Shown here one piece after another: positions 29,043 to 37,116 of a stretch of 64,000 nucleotides of DNA. The stretch is from NCBI RefSeq assembly GCF_023499255.1, contig NZ_CP092183.1, positions 6,320,501 to 6,384,500 on the forward strand, written 5' to 3'. A program made the position numbers and the translations under genes. The stretch's first letter is position 1, and each line of letters opens with the position of its first letter. This DNA is from Couchioplanes caeruleus (lineage in GTDB: Bacteria > Actinomycetota > Actinomycetes > Mycobacteriales > Micromonosporaceae). The notes beneath the pieces are model-generated. The model was not told the origin of the DNA. It saw nothing but the letters and a program-made list of their open reading frames with translations, and did not search any database.

Positions 29043-30206
29043 TCAGGAGGTCTTGACCTCTTGGTCCGCGACGGTGTTGCCGCTCGCGTCGAACTTGAAC
29101 GCCCACACCTTGATCGAGTTGGGGTCCAGCTCGCCCGTGGCGGTCCACTTGTAGGTGTTCGCGATACCGGTGTAGTTGACCGTCGAGAGGTAGGTGTTCA
29201 TCTTCTCGGTGGTGGTGTTCCCGGCGTCGATACCGGCCAGGAAGACGTTCGCGGCGTCGAACGCCACGTCGCTGTACGTACCGGCGTCGACGTTCCACTG
29301 CTTCTTGTAGTCCGCGACGAACGTGCCGCCCGCCTTCTCCGGCGGGGAGCACGGGCAGGTGACGACCGTGCCGGTCGCCGCGTTGTTGCCCGCCGCCTTG
29401 GCCAGGCCGGGGTCCTTCATGCCGTCGCCGCCGACCAGCACGCCCTTCCAGTTGGCAGCGGTCAGCTGCTTACGGATGAGGCCACCGTTCTGGTAGTAGC
29501 CGCCGTAGAACATCGCCGTCGCGCCCGAGGACACGACCTTCTGCACGACCGCCGAGAAGTCGGTCTGCTTGCCGTCGGCCTCGGTCTTGTCCGTCGCGAC
29601 GACGGTGCTGCCCAGCGTCTTCTTCACCACGTCGGCCAGGCCGGCGCCGTACGCGGACTGGTCGTCCGCCACGAAGACCTTCTGCGCCTTCAGGACGTCC
29701 TTGATGTAGTTGGCCGCGGCCGGACCCTGGGCGTCGTCGTTCGCGACCGCCCGGTGGAAGGTCTTCCAGCCGTTCGCCGACAGCGAGACGCGCGTCGCGG
29801 ACGGGGTGATCGTCGGGATGCCGGCCTCTTCGAAAATGGGGTCCGCGGCCTCGGACTCACCGGAGAACGGCGGGCCGACGATGCCGAGGATCTTCTTGTC
29901 CGCGACGAGGTTACGAGCAACACCCGGTGCGACGGCCGGCTCGCCCTGCGAGTCGAACTTGGCCACCGTGATGCACTCGGAGCCCTTCTTGGTGTTGTAC
30001 TGCTTGATCGCGAGCTCGAAGCCCTGCTCGATGTTGACACCGAGGTTCGCCGCGGAACCCGTCAGGGCGCCGAAGAACGCGAGCTTGTAGCCGCAGTTAC
30101 CACTGGCCGAGTCGTCAGAGCTGCTGCTGCTGTTGCAGGCAGCGGCACCGGCGACGAGGCCGATCACGGCCAGCCCACCGATGGCTCGTGCGAGAACCTG
30201 CCTCAA
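29043..30206 (-). CDS. livJ: Branched-chain amino-acid ABC transporter substrate-binding lipoprotein
   Basis: 387 residues from TTG 30206 (preceded by GGAGGAGGG eight bases away). A signal peptide ends in lipobox GAAAC and is followed by a serine run. The mature part is a periplasmic-binding type I fold: KLAFFGALTGSAANLGVNIE near the start, ILGIVGPPFSGESEAADPIF, and FVADDQSAYGAGLADVV. It has a CPCS pair at the hinge-proximal loop. The frame is open for 48 more codons upstream, but those lack signal-peptide character. It heads the livJHMGF operon. Confidence 0.93.
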   Translation of the reverse strand: MRQVLARAIGGLAVIGLVAGAAACNSSSSSDDSASGNCGYKLAFFGALTGSAANLGVNIEQGFELAIKQYNTKKGSECITVAKFDSQGEPAVAPGVARNLVADKKILGIVGPPFSGESEAADPIFEEAGIPTITPSATRVSLSANGWKTFHRAVANDDAQGPAAANYIKDVLKAQKVFVADDQSAYGAGLADVVKKTLGSTVVATDKTEADGKQTDFSAVVQKVVSSGATAMFYGGYYQNGGLIRKQLTAANWKGVLVGGDGMKDPGLAKAAGNNAATGTVVTCPCSPPEKAGGTFVADYKKQWNVDAGTYSDVAFDAANVFLAGIDAGNTTTEKMNTYLSTVNYTGIANTYKWTATGELDPNSIKVWAFKFDASGNTVADQEVKTS

Positions 30207-30443
30207 GGTTGGAACCCTCCTCCATACCGAACCCACCGAGCCACCGCAGGTCGATTGGCACTTGCGCACCACGACCCCACCGCGCCCGTCATGGGGCGGG
30301 ACGTTATCCCACAGGCCAGGGAACAGGTAAGTGTTCACACGGGCATTCACCGAACCGTTACGTGCGGTGATCCTCGGGCAGGGAAGGTGTAATAAACAGG
30401 CAGTTCCCGGATGTCGGTGGGCGGTGCTCGCCGGCCCCCTCCG

Positions 30444-31061
30444 TCACGAAGCGGCGGTGCCCGGAGCCTCCTCACCCTCGGCGAGGATGCGGTCCGCGAC
30501 CTCACGCATCGTCATCCGGTGATCCATCGCCGTGCGCTGGATCCATTTGAACGCCTGCGGCTCGGTCATCGAGTATTTCGTCATGAGCTCACCCTTGGCG
30601 CGCTCCACCGACTTGCGCGTCTCCAACCGGTCGGTGAGACCCGCAACCTCCGACTCCAGCGCGGCGATCTCCGAATACCGGGAGAGCGCGATCTCGATGG
30701 CCGGCACGAGATCCGACTTCTGGAACGGCTTCACCAGATAGGCCATCGCCCCGGCGGCACGCGCCCGCTCGACCAGATCCCGCTGGCTGAAAGCGGTCAG
30801 GATGACGACGGGGGCGATGCGCCCGCCGGCGATCCGCTCGGCGGCGGCGAGCCCGTCCATGATGGGCATCTTGATGTCCAGGATCACGAGGTCCGGGGAG
30901 AGATCCTCGGCCAGCCGTACGGCGGTCTCGCCGTCGCCGGCCTCCCCGACGACGTCGTAGCCCTCCTCCACCAGCATCTCGGCCAGGTCGAGCCGGATGA
31001 GAGCCTCGTCCTCAGCGATCAACACCCGCCTGCGCTCGGCACTCGCCTGCGTGTCGGCCAC
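30444..31061 (-). CDS. pdtaR: ANTAR response regulator PdtaR
   Basis: 205 residues, matching M. tuberculosis Rv1626 (PdtaR) in length and sequence pattern. The receiver domain has acidic pocket IAEDEAL, phosphorylation site DLVILDIKMPIMD and switch lysine LVKPF; a short coiled coil (EIAALESEVAGLTDRLETRK) leads into the ANTAR RNA-binding domain (SVERAKGELMTKYSMTEPQA). ANTAR proteins bind twin hairpins to block transcription termination. In mycobacteria its kinase is PdtaS, encoded elsewhere. GTG 31061 is chosen for agreement with family length; GTG 31100 is also in frame. The gene lies upstream of livJ on the same strand, with a 237-base gap. Confidence 0.93.
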   Translation of the reverse strand: MADTQASAERRRVLIAEDEALIRLDLAEMLVEEGYDVVGEAGDGETAVRLAEDLSPDLVILDIKMPIMDGLAAAERIAGGRIAPVVILTAFSQRDLVERARAAGAMAYLVKPFQKSDLVPAIEIALSRYSEIAALESEVAGLTDRLETRKSVERAKGELMTKYSMTEPQAFKWIQRTAMDHRMTMREVADRILAEGEEAPGTAAS

Positions 31062-31195
31062 GGAACCACTACCCCCAACGCTCGCCCGAAGTCGCGACAC
31101 CCGGGTATCTGGGTGTCACCCCTGACAGCGTAGTGGGTAGTGTGTGTCCTGCTCGTATCGCCGTGGCCAACCCGGGTGCGAACCGGGCGCGGCTC

Positions 31196-31269
31196 GTCCC
31201 CGTAGACCAATCGGCAGAGTCGATGGACTCAAAATCCATTCAGTGTGGGTTCGAATCCCACCGGGGACA
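31196..31269 (+). tRNA. tRNA with CAA anticodon (Leu, UUG codon), short variable loop
   Basis: Acceptor stem GTCCCCG/CGGGGAC, anticodon stem ATGGA/TCCAT with loop CTCAAAA, T-arm GTGGG-TTCGAAT-CCCAC, and discriminator A. Anticodon CAA at 31230-31232. The D-stem has only three clear pairs. The variable loop is 5 bases (TCAGT), so it is class I in shape although ordinary bacterial leucine tRNAs have a long variable arm. The 3' CCA is not encoded (CCGA follows). Total 74 bases. Confidence 0.85.
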
Positions 31270-31292
31270 CCGAAGTGTCGTACCCCGCATCG

Positions 31293-32054
31293 ATGATGGC
31301 CCGGTGCACCCACCCCACGTACGGCAACGGGCGATCGATCTCAGGTCCGCCGGTGTGCCGTTCGCAGCCATCTGCGCGGATCTTGGCGTGTCCCGCGACA
31401 CGGTCGCCGGGCGGCTGTACCCGGGCGCGCGACAGGGCCCGTTCCGAGCCGGACCTGCGATGCCCCTTCTGCACCGGACCGGCGCGCGCGGTGGACGATC
31501 CGGCGCGGTACGCCCACCTCCTGGGGATGTATCTGGGCGACGGCCACCTCCTGCTCACCCGGCGTGTGCCGTTGCTGGCCGTGGCGTGCGACTTGCGCTA
31601 CCCCGGAGTCGTCGCCGAGATAGAGGCGGCCGTGCTGGCCTGCGGCGCCCGCCGCGTCGGGCACCAGCGCCGCGAGGACGGCGACGCCGTCCGCTCGAGC
31701 TGGATGCACTGGCCCTGCCGGCTGCCACAGCACGGGACCGGCAAGAAACACGACAGACCGATCACCCTCAGCGCATGGCAGAGAGCCGTCGTGGACGCAT
31801 TCCCCGGACAGTTTCTGCGCGGCCTGTTCCATTCGGACGGGTGCCGGACCGAGAACAAAGTGCGCGTGGCCGGAAAGGTATATGCCTATCCGCGATACAT
31901 GTTCACCAACAAGTCGGCCGACATCATGGGCCTGTGTCAGGAAGCCCTCGACCGTGTGGGCGTCCGGTGGCGGATGTGCAGCCCGATACAACTGTCCGTC
32001 GCGCGGCGGGAGGGGGTGGTGGTGCTGGACGGGGTCATGGGGGCGAAGTTCTGA
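31293..32054 (+). CDS. LAGLIDADG-type endonuclease-like protein with frame-displaced HTH
   Basis: Open for 253 codons from ATG 31293. The C-terminal part carries two LAGLIDADG-like motifs, YAHLLGMYLGDGHL and FLRGLFHSDGC, both keeping the acidic residue, followed by YPRYMFTNKSADIMGL, as in a family of free-standing actinobacterial proteins. Those usually begin with a helix-turn-helix; here that segment (VRQRAIDLRSAGVPFAAICA then DLGVSRDTVAGRLYPG) is encoded between about 31310 and 31430 in a different frame. Two compensating frameshifts, or sequencing errors, would explain it. The protein as read in one frame therefore has a meaningless N-terminal region. No good ribosome site is seen. It begins 24 bases after the tRNA. 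Confidence 0.6.
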   Translation: MMARCTHPTYGNGRSISGPPVCRSQPSARILACPATRSPGGCTRARDRARSEPDLRCPFCTGPARAVDDPARYAHLLGMYLGDGHLLLTRRVPLLAVACDLRYPGVVAEIEAAVLACGARRVGHQRREDGDAVRSSWMHWPCRLPQHGTGKKHDRPITLSAWQRAVVDAFPGQFLRGLFHSDGCRTENKVRVAGKVYAYPRYMFTNKSADIMGLCQEALDRVGVRWRMCSPIQLSVARREGVVVLDGVMGAKF

Positions 32055-32181
32055 GGTGTGACCGTACCGTTCATCGGCGGCCTTGGATCGGGCATGGCAG
32101 GGCTGGCGTTTTTCCGTGAAAGACCGGTTTGCCTGTCGCGGCGGTGTTGTCATGGCAGTACCAGCACTGCCAGGAGGCTTC

Positions 32182-33618
32182 ATGTTGTGGTCCGGCTCGT
32201 CGCCCCTGACCGTCGTGCGTGACGCGATGTGGGCGTTCCTTCTGCTCGCGGGTGTGGCGTGGCTGGCGATCGCGTGGAGCGTGTTGCGGATCGAGCCCGC
32301 CGGCATCGCGGACGTGGCCGGTCCGGTTGTGCTGTTCGCCGCGGCGACCGAGGCGGTGCGGGCGTTCGCCGGGACGCGGACGTGGTGGCTGAACGCGGGC
32401 ATGGCCGTACTGTTCGCCGCCACCGGGGTGCTGCTCATGGTCGACGGGGGCGGGTCCTGGACCACGCCGGCCGCGTTGATCGGGTGGTACCTGATGGTCC
32501 GCGGCGCCGCGGACCTTGCGATCTCGATGATGACGCGGGAGACCGACCGGATCTGGGGGCTGCTCACGGTCGTCGGGGTGGCGGAGCTCGGGCTGGGGTT
32601 CTTCGCTGCCAGCTCCTTTGCGCGTACGCCGGAAGTGATCGTTCTGATCTTGGCGGGGGCGGCCCTGTTGCGTGGTGTCGCCGATCTGGTGGCATCGTTG
32701 CGGCTGCGTGACGCTTCCGCGGTGTCGCGAGGTGAACGGTTGCTGGAGTTGTCCGCGGAACGGGCGATCGGGGTGGCCGGCTACTCGGCGGGGATGACGG
32801 ACTTCGAGACCGCGCCGAGCCGGAGCGCGCGGGCGCGGCACCGGGCGGCGGTGCGCGGTTCGGCGGCCGGGATGTCGGACCTGTCGACGCCGCGGCCGGT
32901 GGCGCGCGGCGATGCGGCGGATGGCGGGCCGGCCGCGCCCGGGCACGGGCACGGGACGGCGCTCGGGGGTACGCCGGGGCTCGGGGACGCGGGCCGACTT
33001 GGGGGCGCGGGCGGACTTGGCGGTGCGGCGGGACTTGGCGGTGCGGCGGGACTTGGCGGTGCGGCGGGACCTGGCGGTGCGGCGCCCGGCGGCGGGGCTG
33101 CGGCGCTTGGCGACGGCGGGGTCGCGTTCGGTGGCGGGACAGTGTTCGGCGGCGGGGCGGCGGGGTTCGGCGCTGGGACTGCGGGGCTCGGGCATGAGGC
33201 GGCGCTCGGCGGTGGGGCGGACTTCGGCGGAGCCGGTGGGACGGCGCCTAGGGGCCTCGATGCCGGGCAGGCCGGGGCGGCAGCGCGGGCCGCGAGTTTT
33301 CATGACGAGGTCCTGAGGACGACCGCCGACCTGGACGCGATGCTCGCGCTGGCCGGGGTCACCGGGGCCGCTGTGCCGGGGGCGGCGAAGGCGGCGGCCG
33401 AGGCCGAGCAGGTCGAGGTGCCGGACACCGCCGAGGGTGCCGAGGAACCCGCGGCCGGCGGGCACGGCGACGACCGCGCCGTGGTCGGTGACGCCGCTCA
33501 CGCCGTGGGGCGTGCGGAGGTCGTGCGGCCCGCGGGGCACGAGCCGGCGGAGAGGGCCGGCTCGCAGCCGGCACCCGCGGTTGAGGACACGCCGAGCTCC
33601 CGCGGGCTGGTGGACTGA
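32182..33618 (+). CDS. HdeD/DUF308-like membrane protein with long Gly/Ala-rich tail
   Basis: 478 residues from ATG 32182, preceded by AGGAGG. Residues 1 to about 185 form about six membrane helices, with the paired pattern of HdeD-family proteins (ALIGWYLMVRGAADLAISMM and LAGAALLRGVADLVASLRL are internal repeats). The remaining 290 residues are low complexity: a basic/Ser segment, then GLGGAAGLGGAAGLGGAAGP encoded by an 18-base tandem DNA repeat at 33013-33084, more Gly-rich sequence, and a Glu/Ala-rich end. HdeD relatives are linked to acid stress in enterobacteria; the role here is unknown. The tail composition matches the adjacent intergenic arrays, suggesting repeat expansion within the gene. 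The stretch after residue about 230 could be disordered. Confidence 0.75.
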   Translation: MLWSGSSPLTVVRDAMWAFLLLAGVAWLAIAWSVLRIEPAGIADVAGPVVLFAAATEAVRAFAGTRTWWLNAGMAVLFAATGVLLMVDGGGSWTTPAALIGWYLMVRGAADLAISMMTRETDRIWGLLTVVGVAELGLGFFAASSFARTPEVIVLILAGAALLRGVADLVASLRLRDASAVSRGERLLELSAERAIGVAGYSAGMTDFETAPSRSARARHRAAVRGSAAGMSDLSTPRPVARGDAADGGPAAPGHGHGTALGGTPGLGDAGRLGGAGGLGGAAGLGGAAGLGGAAGPGGAAPGGGAAALGDGGVAFGGGTVFGGGAAGFGAGTAGLGHEAALGGGADFGGAGGTAPRGLDAGQAGAAARAASFHDEVLRTTADLDAMLALAGVTGAAVPGAAKAAAEAEQVEVPDTAEGAEEPAAGGHGDDRAVVGDAAHAVGRAEVVRPAGHEPAERAGSQPAPAVEDTPSSRGLVD

Positions 33619-33676
33619 TCCTCCCCTGCCCTGCCGGTGCGGGACCCAGTACGACGGCCAGTCGCCGGGCCGGGGG

Positions 33677-33775
33677 TCCCGCCCGGCGGGGCGCCGCCGG
33701 GCCGGAGGTCTCGCCCGGCGGGGCGCCGCCGGGCCGGAGGTCCCGCCCGGCGAGGCGCCGCCGGGCCGGGGGTTG
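33677..33775. repeat. 32-bp tandem repeat, three copies
   Basis: CGCCCGGCGGGGCGCCGCCG recurs at 33680, 33712 and 33744. Located in the 33619-34130 gap between the HdeD-like gene and tesB, which otherwise holds only the next array. Confidence 0.8.
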
Positions 33776-33855
33776 GCAAGGCGCGGGCACGCGGGGCTCC
33801 GGGCCGCGGGGAAGACGCCGCCGGAGTAACGGTCGAAGCCGAGGGCCCGGAACGC

Positions 33856-34050
33856 CGAACGCGGGAACAAGGCCAAGCGCGGGAACAAAGCCAAGCGCAG
33901 GAACAGGCCAAGCGCAGGAACAGGCCAAGCGCAGGAACAGGCCAAGCGCAGGAACAGGCCAAGCGCAGGAACAGCCCAAGCGCAGGAACAGGCCAAGCGC
34001 AGGGACAAGACCAAGCGCGGTGACAAGACCAAGCGGGGGACCAAAGTCAA
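33856..34050. repeat. 17-bp tandem repeat array, about eleven copies
   Basis: The unit GCCAAGCGCAGGAACAG is repeated head to tail with near-perfect central copies and diverged ends. A 17-base period changes reading frame each copy, so it cannot encode a simple repeat peptide. It lies between convergent genes. Confidence 0.92.
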
Positions 34051-34130
34051 GCGCGAAGGCATAGGCCGACCGCGCCGGAACGAGGCCGGCAGCGCCGGGG
34101 TGGTGGGTTCGGCGGGGCGGGGCCGGGCGG

Positions 34131-35009
34131 TCAGGCGCCGACTCGGCGCAGGAGGCCCTCCTGGACCGCGCTCGCGATGTGGACGCCTTCCCGCGTGAAC
34201 ATGCGGCCGCTGGCCAGGCCTCGGCTGCCGCTGGCCGAGGGGCTGGTGCAGTCGTACAGGAACCATTCGTCCGCGCGGAACGGGCGGTGGAACCAGAGGG
34301 CGTGGTCGAGGCTGGCGCCGATCACGCCGCCCGGGCCCCAGACCTCGCCGTGGACCGAGAGGACCGAGTCGAGCAGGGACAGGTCCGAGGCGTACGTGAG
34401 GGCGCAGGCGTGGATCAGCGGGTCGTCCGGGAGTTCGCCGTTGATGCGCATCCAGACGCGCTGGTGGTCGGTGGCGTCGCGGTCGCCCGGGGGGACCCAG
34501 CCGGGCGTGTTGACGTAGCGGACGTCGATGGCCTGCGGCGCGGAGTCGAAGGCGGCCTGGCGTTGCGGGTAGCGGGCGAGCCAGTCGCGCATCGTGGGGG
34601 TCTCGTCCGGGCCCTGGACGCCCTCCGGGGGCGGCGTGTGGTGGTCGAGGCCGTGCTCGACGACCTGGAACGACGCCGACATGAAGAAGATGGTCTTGCC
34701 GTGCTGCTGGGCGGTGGAGCGGCGTACGGAGAACGAGCGGCCGTCGCGGATCGTCTCGACGGTGAAGTCGATCGGGACCGTGGGGTCGCCGGGGCGGACG
34801 AAGTAGCCGTGCAGCGAGTGCACGAAGCGCGCCGGCTCGACCGTGCGCCCGGCGGCGACCAGGGCCTGGCCGGCGACCTGGCCGCCGAAGACGCGCTGGG
34901 CGCCGACCTGCGGGCTCTCGCCCTGGAACCGGTCGGCGTCCAGCTGCTTGAGGTCGAGGACCTCGAGCAGCTGGTCGACGGCGGCCTGTCCCCGCAGCGG
35001 TCCGTTCAC
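34131..35009 (-). CDS. tesB: Acyl-CoA thioesterase II
   Basis: 292 residues from GTG 35009, overlapping the pyk stop as GTGA. Double hot-dog fold of TesB: RVFGGQVAGQALVAAGRTV and VHSLHGYFVRPGDPTVPIDF in the first half; in the second, TYASDLSLLDSVLSVHG carries the acidic and hydroxyl residues of the active site, then SLDHALWFHRPFRADEWFLY. It hydrolyses acyl-CoA to free acid and CoA. Coupling with pyk is conserved in M. tuberculosis (pykA-tesB1). The large upstream open frame on this strand is a shadow over pyk. Confidence 0.96.
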   Translation of the reverse strand: MNGPLRGQAAVDQLLEVLDLKQLDADRFQGESPQVGAQRVFGGQVAGQALVAAGRTVEPARFVHSLHGYFVRPGDPTVPIDFTVETIRDGRSFSVRRSTAQQHGKTIFFMSASFQVVEHGLDHHTPPPEGVQGPDETPTMRDWLARYPQRQAAFDSAPQAIDVRYVNTPGWVPPGDRDATDHQRVWMRINGELPDDPLIHACALTYASDLSLLDSVLSVHGEVWGPGGVIGASLDHALWFHRPFRADEWFLYDCTSPSASGSRGLASGRMFTREGVHIASAVQEGLLRRVGA

Positions 35010-36442
35010 ACGGTGCTCGGGTCGACGAGCGAGCCGAGCTGGTGGACCCGCAGGGTGTTGGTGGAGCCGGGGGCGTTCGGCGGGCTGCCGGCCACGACGA
35101 CGACGTACTCGCCGGGCTTGGCCAGGCCGAGGCCGAGCATGGCCTGGTCGACCTGGCGGAACATGTCGTCGGTGTGCTCGACGAAGTCCGTCAGGAACGT
35201 CTCGACGCCCCAGGAGAGCGCGAGCTGGTCGCGGACCGCGGGCACCGGCGTGAAGGCGAGCAGCGGCAGCTCGCAGTGCAGCCGGGAGAGCCGGCGCACG
35301 GTGTCGCCGGTCTGGGAGAACGCGACCAGGGCCTTGGCGCCGATGTTGCGGGCGATGCGGGACGCGGCGACGGTGAGCGCGCCGCCGTGCGTACGCGGGT
35401 CGTGCTGCAGCACCGGGACGCCGAACGCGCCCTGCTCGGTGGTCGTGACGATCTTCGCCATGGTGCTGACGGTGAGCACCGGGTACTTGCCGACGGAGGT
35501 CTCGCCGGAGAGCATCACGGCGTCGGTGCCGTCGAGGACCGCGTTGGCGACGTCGGAGGCCTCGGCGCGGGTCGGGCGGGAATTCTCGATCATCGAGTCG
35601 AGCATCTGGGTGGCGACGATGACCGGCTTCGCGTTCTCCCGGCACAGCTGGACGGCGCGCTTCTGCACCAGCGGCACCTGGTCGAGCGGGAGCTCGACAC
35701 CGAGGTCGCCGCGGGCCACCATGACGCCGTCGAACGCCAGCACGATCGCCTCGAGGTGGTCGACGGCCTCGGGCTTCTCGACCTTGGCGATGACCGGTAC
35801 GGTCCGGCCCTCCTCGGCCATGATCTGGTGGACGAGCTTGATGTCGTCGGGCGAGCGGACGAACGACAGCGCAACCAGGTCGACGCCGAGGCTGAGCGCG
35901 AAACGCAGGTCCTCCTCGTCCTTCTCGCTCATCGCCGGGACGCTGACCGCCACGTTGGGCAGCGACACGCCCTTGTTGTTGGAGACCGGGCCGCCCTCGG
36001 TGACGAGGCAGCGGATGTCGTTGCCCTCGACCGCGGAGACCTCGACGGCGACCTTGCCGTCGTCGATGAGCAGCCGGTCGCCGACCTTGACCTCGTTCGG
36101 GAGCTTCTTGTAGGTGCAGGAGACCCGGTCCGGGGTGCCGAGGATGTCGTCGCTGGTGATGGTCACGACGTCGCCGGTGCTCCACACGTGCGGGCCGTTG
36201 GCGAACCGGCCCAGGCGGATCTTCGGGCCCTGCAGGTCGGCGAGGACAGCGACGGCGCGGCCGGTCTGCTTCGCGGCGGCGCGGACCATCTCGTAGATCT
36301 GCTGGTGATCGTCGTGGCTGCCGTGGCTGAAGTTCATTCGTGCCACGTCCATCCCGGCCTCGACCAGGCCGAGCATGCGCTCGGGGGAGGCGGTGGCAGG
36401 ACCCATGGTGCAGACGATCTTTGCGCGGCGTGTCACAGCCAT
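35006..36442 (-). CDS. pyk: Pyruvate kinase
   Basis: 478 residues. Marks: RRAKIVCTMGPAT at the start, the barrel motif MDVARMNFSHGSHDDH, PVIAKVEKPEAVDHLEAIV with the catalytic lysine, and VMVARGDLGVELP. MLSGETSVGKYPV follows and the C-terminal allosteric domain is complete. It converts phosphoenolpyruvate and ADP to pyruvate and ATP in glycolysis. ATG 36442 (MAVTRRAKIVC) is the family-like start; an upstream extension of 32 codons is not. Confidence 0.98.
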   Translation of the reverse strand: MAVTRRAKIVCTMGPATASPERMLGLVEAGMDVARMNFSHGSHDDHQQIYEMVRAAAKQTGRAVAVLADLQGPKIRLGRFANGPHVWSTGDVVTITSDDILGTPDRVSCTYKKLPNEVKVGDRLLIDDGKVAVEVSAVEGNDIRCLVTEGGPVSNNKGVSLPNVAVSVPAMSEKDEEDLRFALSLGVDLVALSFVRSPDDIKLVHQIMAEEGRTVPVIAKVEKPEAVDHLEAIVLAFDGVMVARGDLGVELPLDQVPLVQKRAVQLCRENAKPVIVATQMLDSMIENSRPTRAEASDVANAVLDGTDAVMLSGETSVGKYPVLTVSTMAKIVTTTEQGAFGVPVLQHDPRTHGGALTVAASRIARNIGAKALVAFSQTGDTVRRLSRLHCELPLLAFTPVPAVRDQLALSWGVETFLTDFVEHTDDMFRQVDQAMLGLGLAKPGEYVVVVAGSPPNAPGSTNTLRVHQLGSLVDPSTV

Positions 36443-36686
36443 CAGGCTAGTCTCTCTTTCGGATCGGCCCGCTGGCCGACCCCCGTCATGGGGATGAACT
36501 GCGGGTGGCGACGCTCCGCACGGCCGGCGACGGTGCACCGGCGGCGCAGCCGCATCGGATGCACCTGCGTCCGGTGAGTTGCGGGATGCGGGCGTCGGCG
36601 ACCGCGATACGGCTTCAGCTTATCGGTCCGCGATCGAGCATTTGGCGGGGACCGCCGCAGTGCCCCGTCCGAAAGGGGTGAGCGCG

Positions 36687-37094
36687 ATGCTGCCGGGACG
36701 CGACTACCTCGGTGTCGGTGTGGGAGCGGTGGTCCGCGGTGCGGACGGGCGGGTGTTCCTGGCCCGTCGCGGGCCGGCGGCCCGCAACGAGGCGGGCTGC
36801 TGGGAATTCCCCGGCGGCACGGTGGATTTCGGGGAGACCCTGGAGCAGACCGTACGGCGGGAGTTCCGCGAGGAGTACGGCATGGAGGTGGAGGTCACCG
36901 GGCTGCTCGGGGTGGCCGACCATCTGCTCCCCGAGGAGGGGCAGCACTGGGTGTCGGTGTCGTTCGAGGCGCGCCACGTCGGCGGGGAGCCGGAGATCCG
37001 GGAGCCCGGCAAGTGCACGCAGATCGGGTGGTTCGACGCGGACGCCCTCCCCGAGCCGCTGTCCGAGGCCGCGAAGAAGGCCCGGCACCCGTGA
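36687..37094 (+). CDS. NUDIX hydrolase (MutT-like)
   Basis: 135 residues with an intact Nudix box GGTVDFGETLEQTVRREF followed by REEYGMEV, matching GX5EX7REUXEEXGU. Such enzymes cleave nucleoside diphosphate derivatives; substrate not predictable. ATG 36687 has GAAAGGGG upstream; GTG 36678 is a near alternative, and the longer frame to 36579 is not supported. It is divergent from pyk and convergent with gltD. Confidence 0.9.
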   Translation: MLPGRDYLGVGVGAVVRGADGRVFLARRGPAARNEAGCWEFPGGTVDFGETLEQTVRREFREEYGMEVEVTGLLGVADHLLPEEGQHWVSVSFEARHVGGEPEIREPGKCTQIGWFDADALPEPLSEAAKKARHP

Positions 37095-37110
37095 CGACGG
37101 ATGCCGGGCC
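37079..37110. terminator. Terminator hairpin between convergent NUDIX gene and gltD
   Basis: A perfect 9-bp stem GGCCCGGCA/TGCCGGGCC with a 14-base loop overlaps the NUDIX stop codon and lies just before the gltD end. It could serve both directions, though T-tracts are weak. Confidence 0.6.
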
Positions 37111-37116
37111 GGTGGG

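Noticed and set aside
31133..32119. Alternative 328-codon frame over the LAGLIDADG gene
   Set aside because: Only its HTH-like segment (about 31310-31430) is meaningful; the rest is Arg/Gly shadow sequence and it starts upstream of the tRNA.
33856..34050. CRISPR-like appearance of the 17-bp array
   Set aside because: Head-to-tail copies without spacers.
34131..36185. 684-codon frame extending tesB upstream through pyk
   Set aside because: The first ~390 codons overlap pyk out of frame; GTG 35009 with a GTGA overlap is a natural tesB start.
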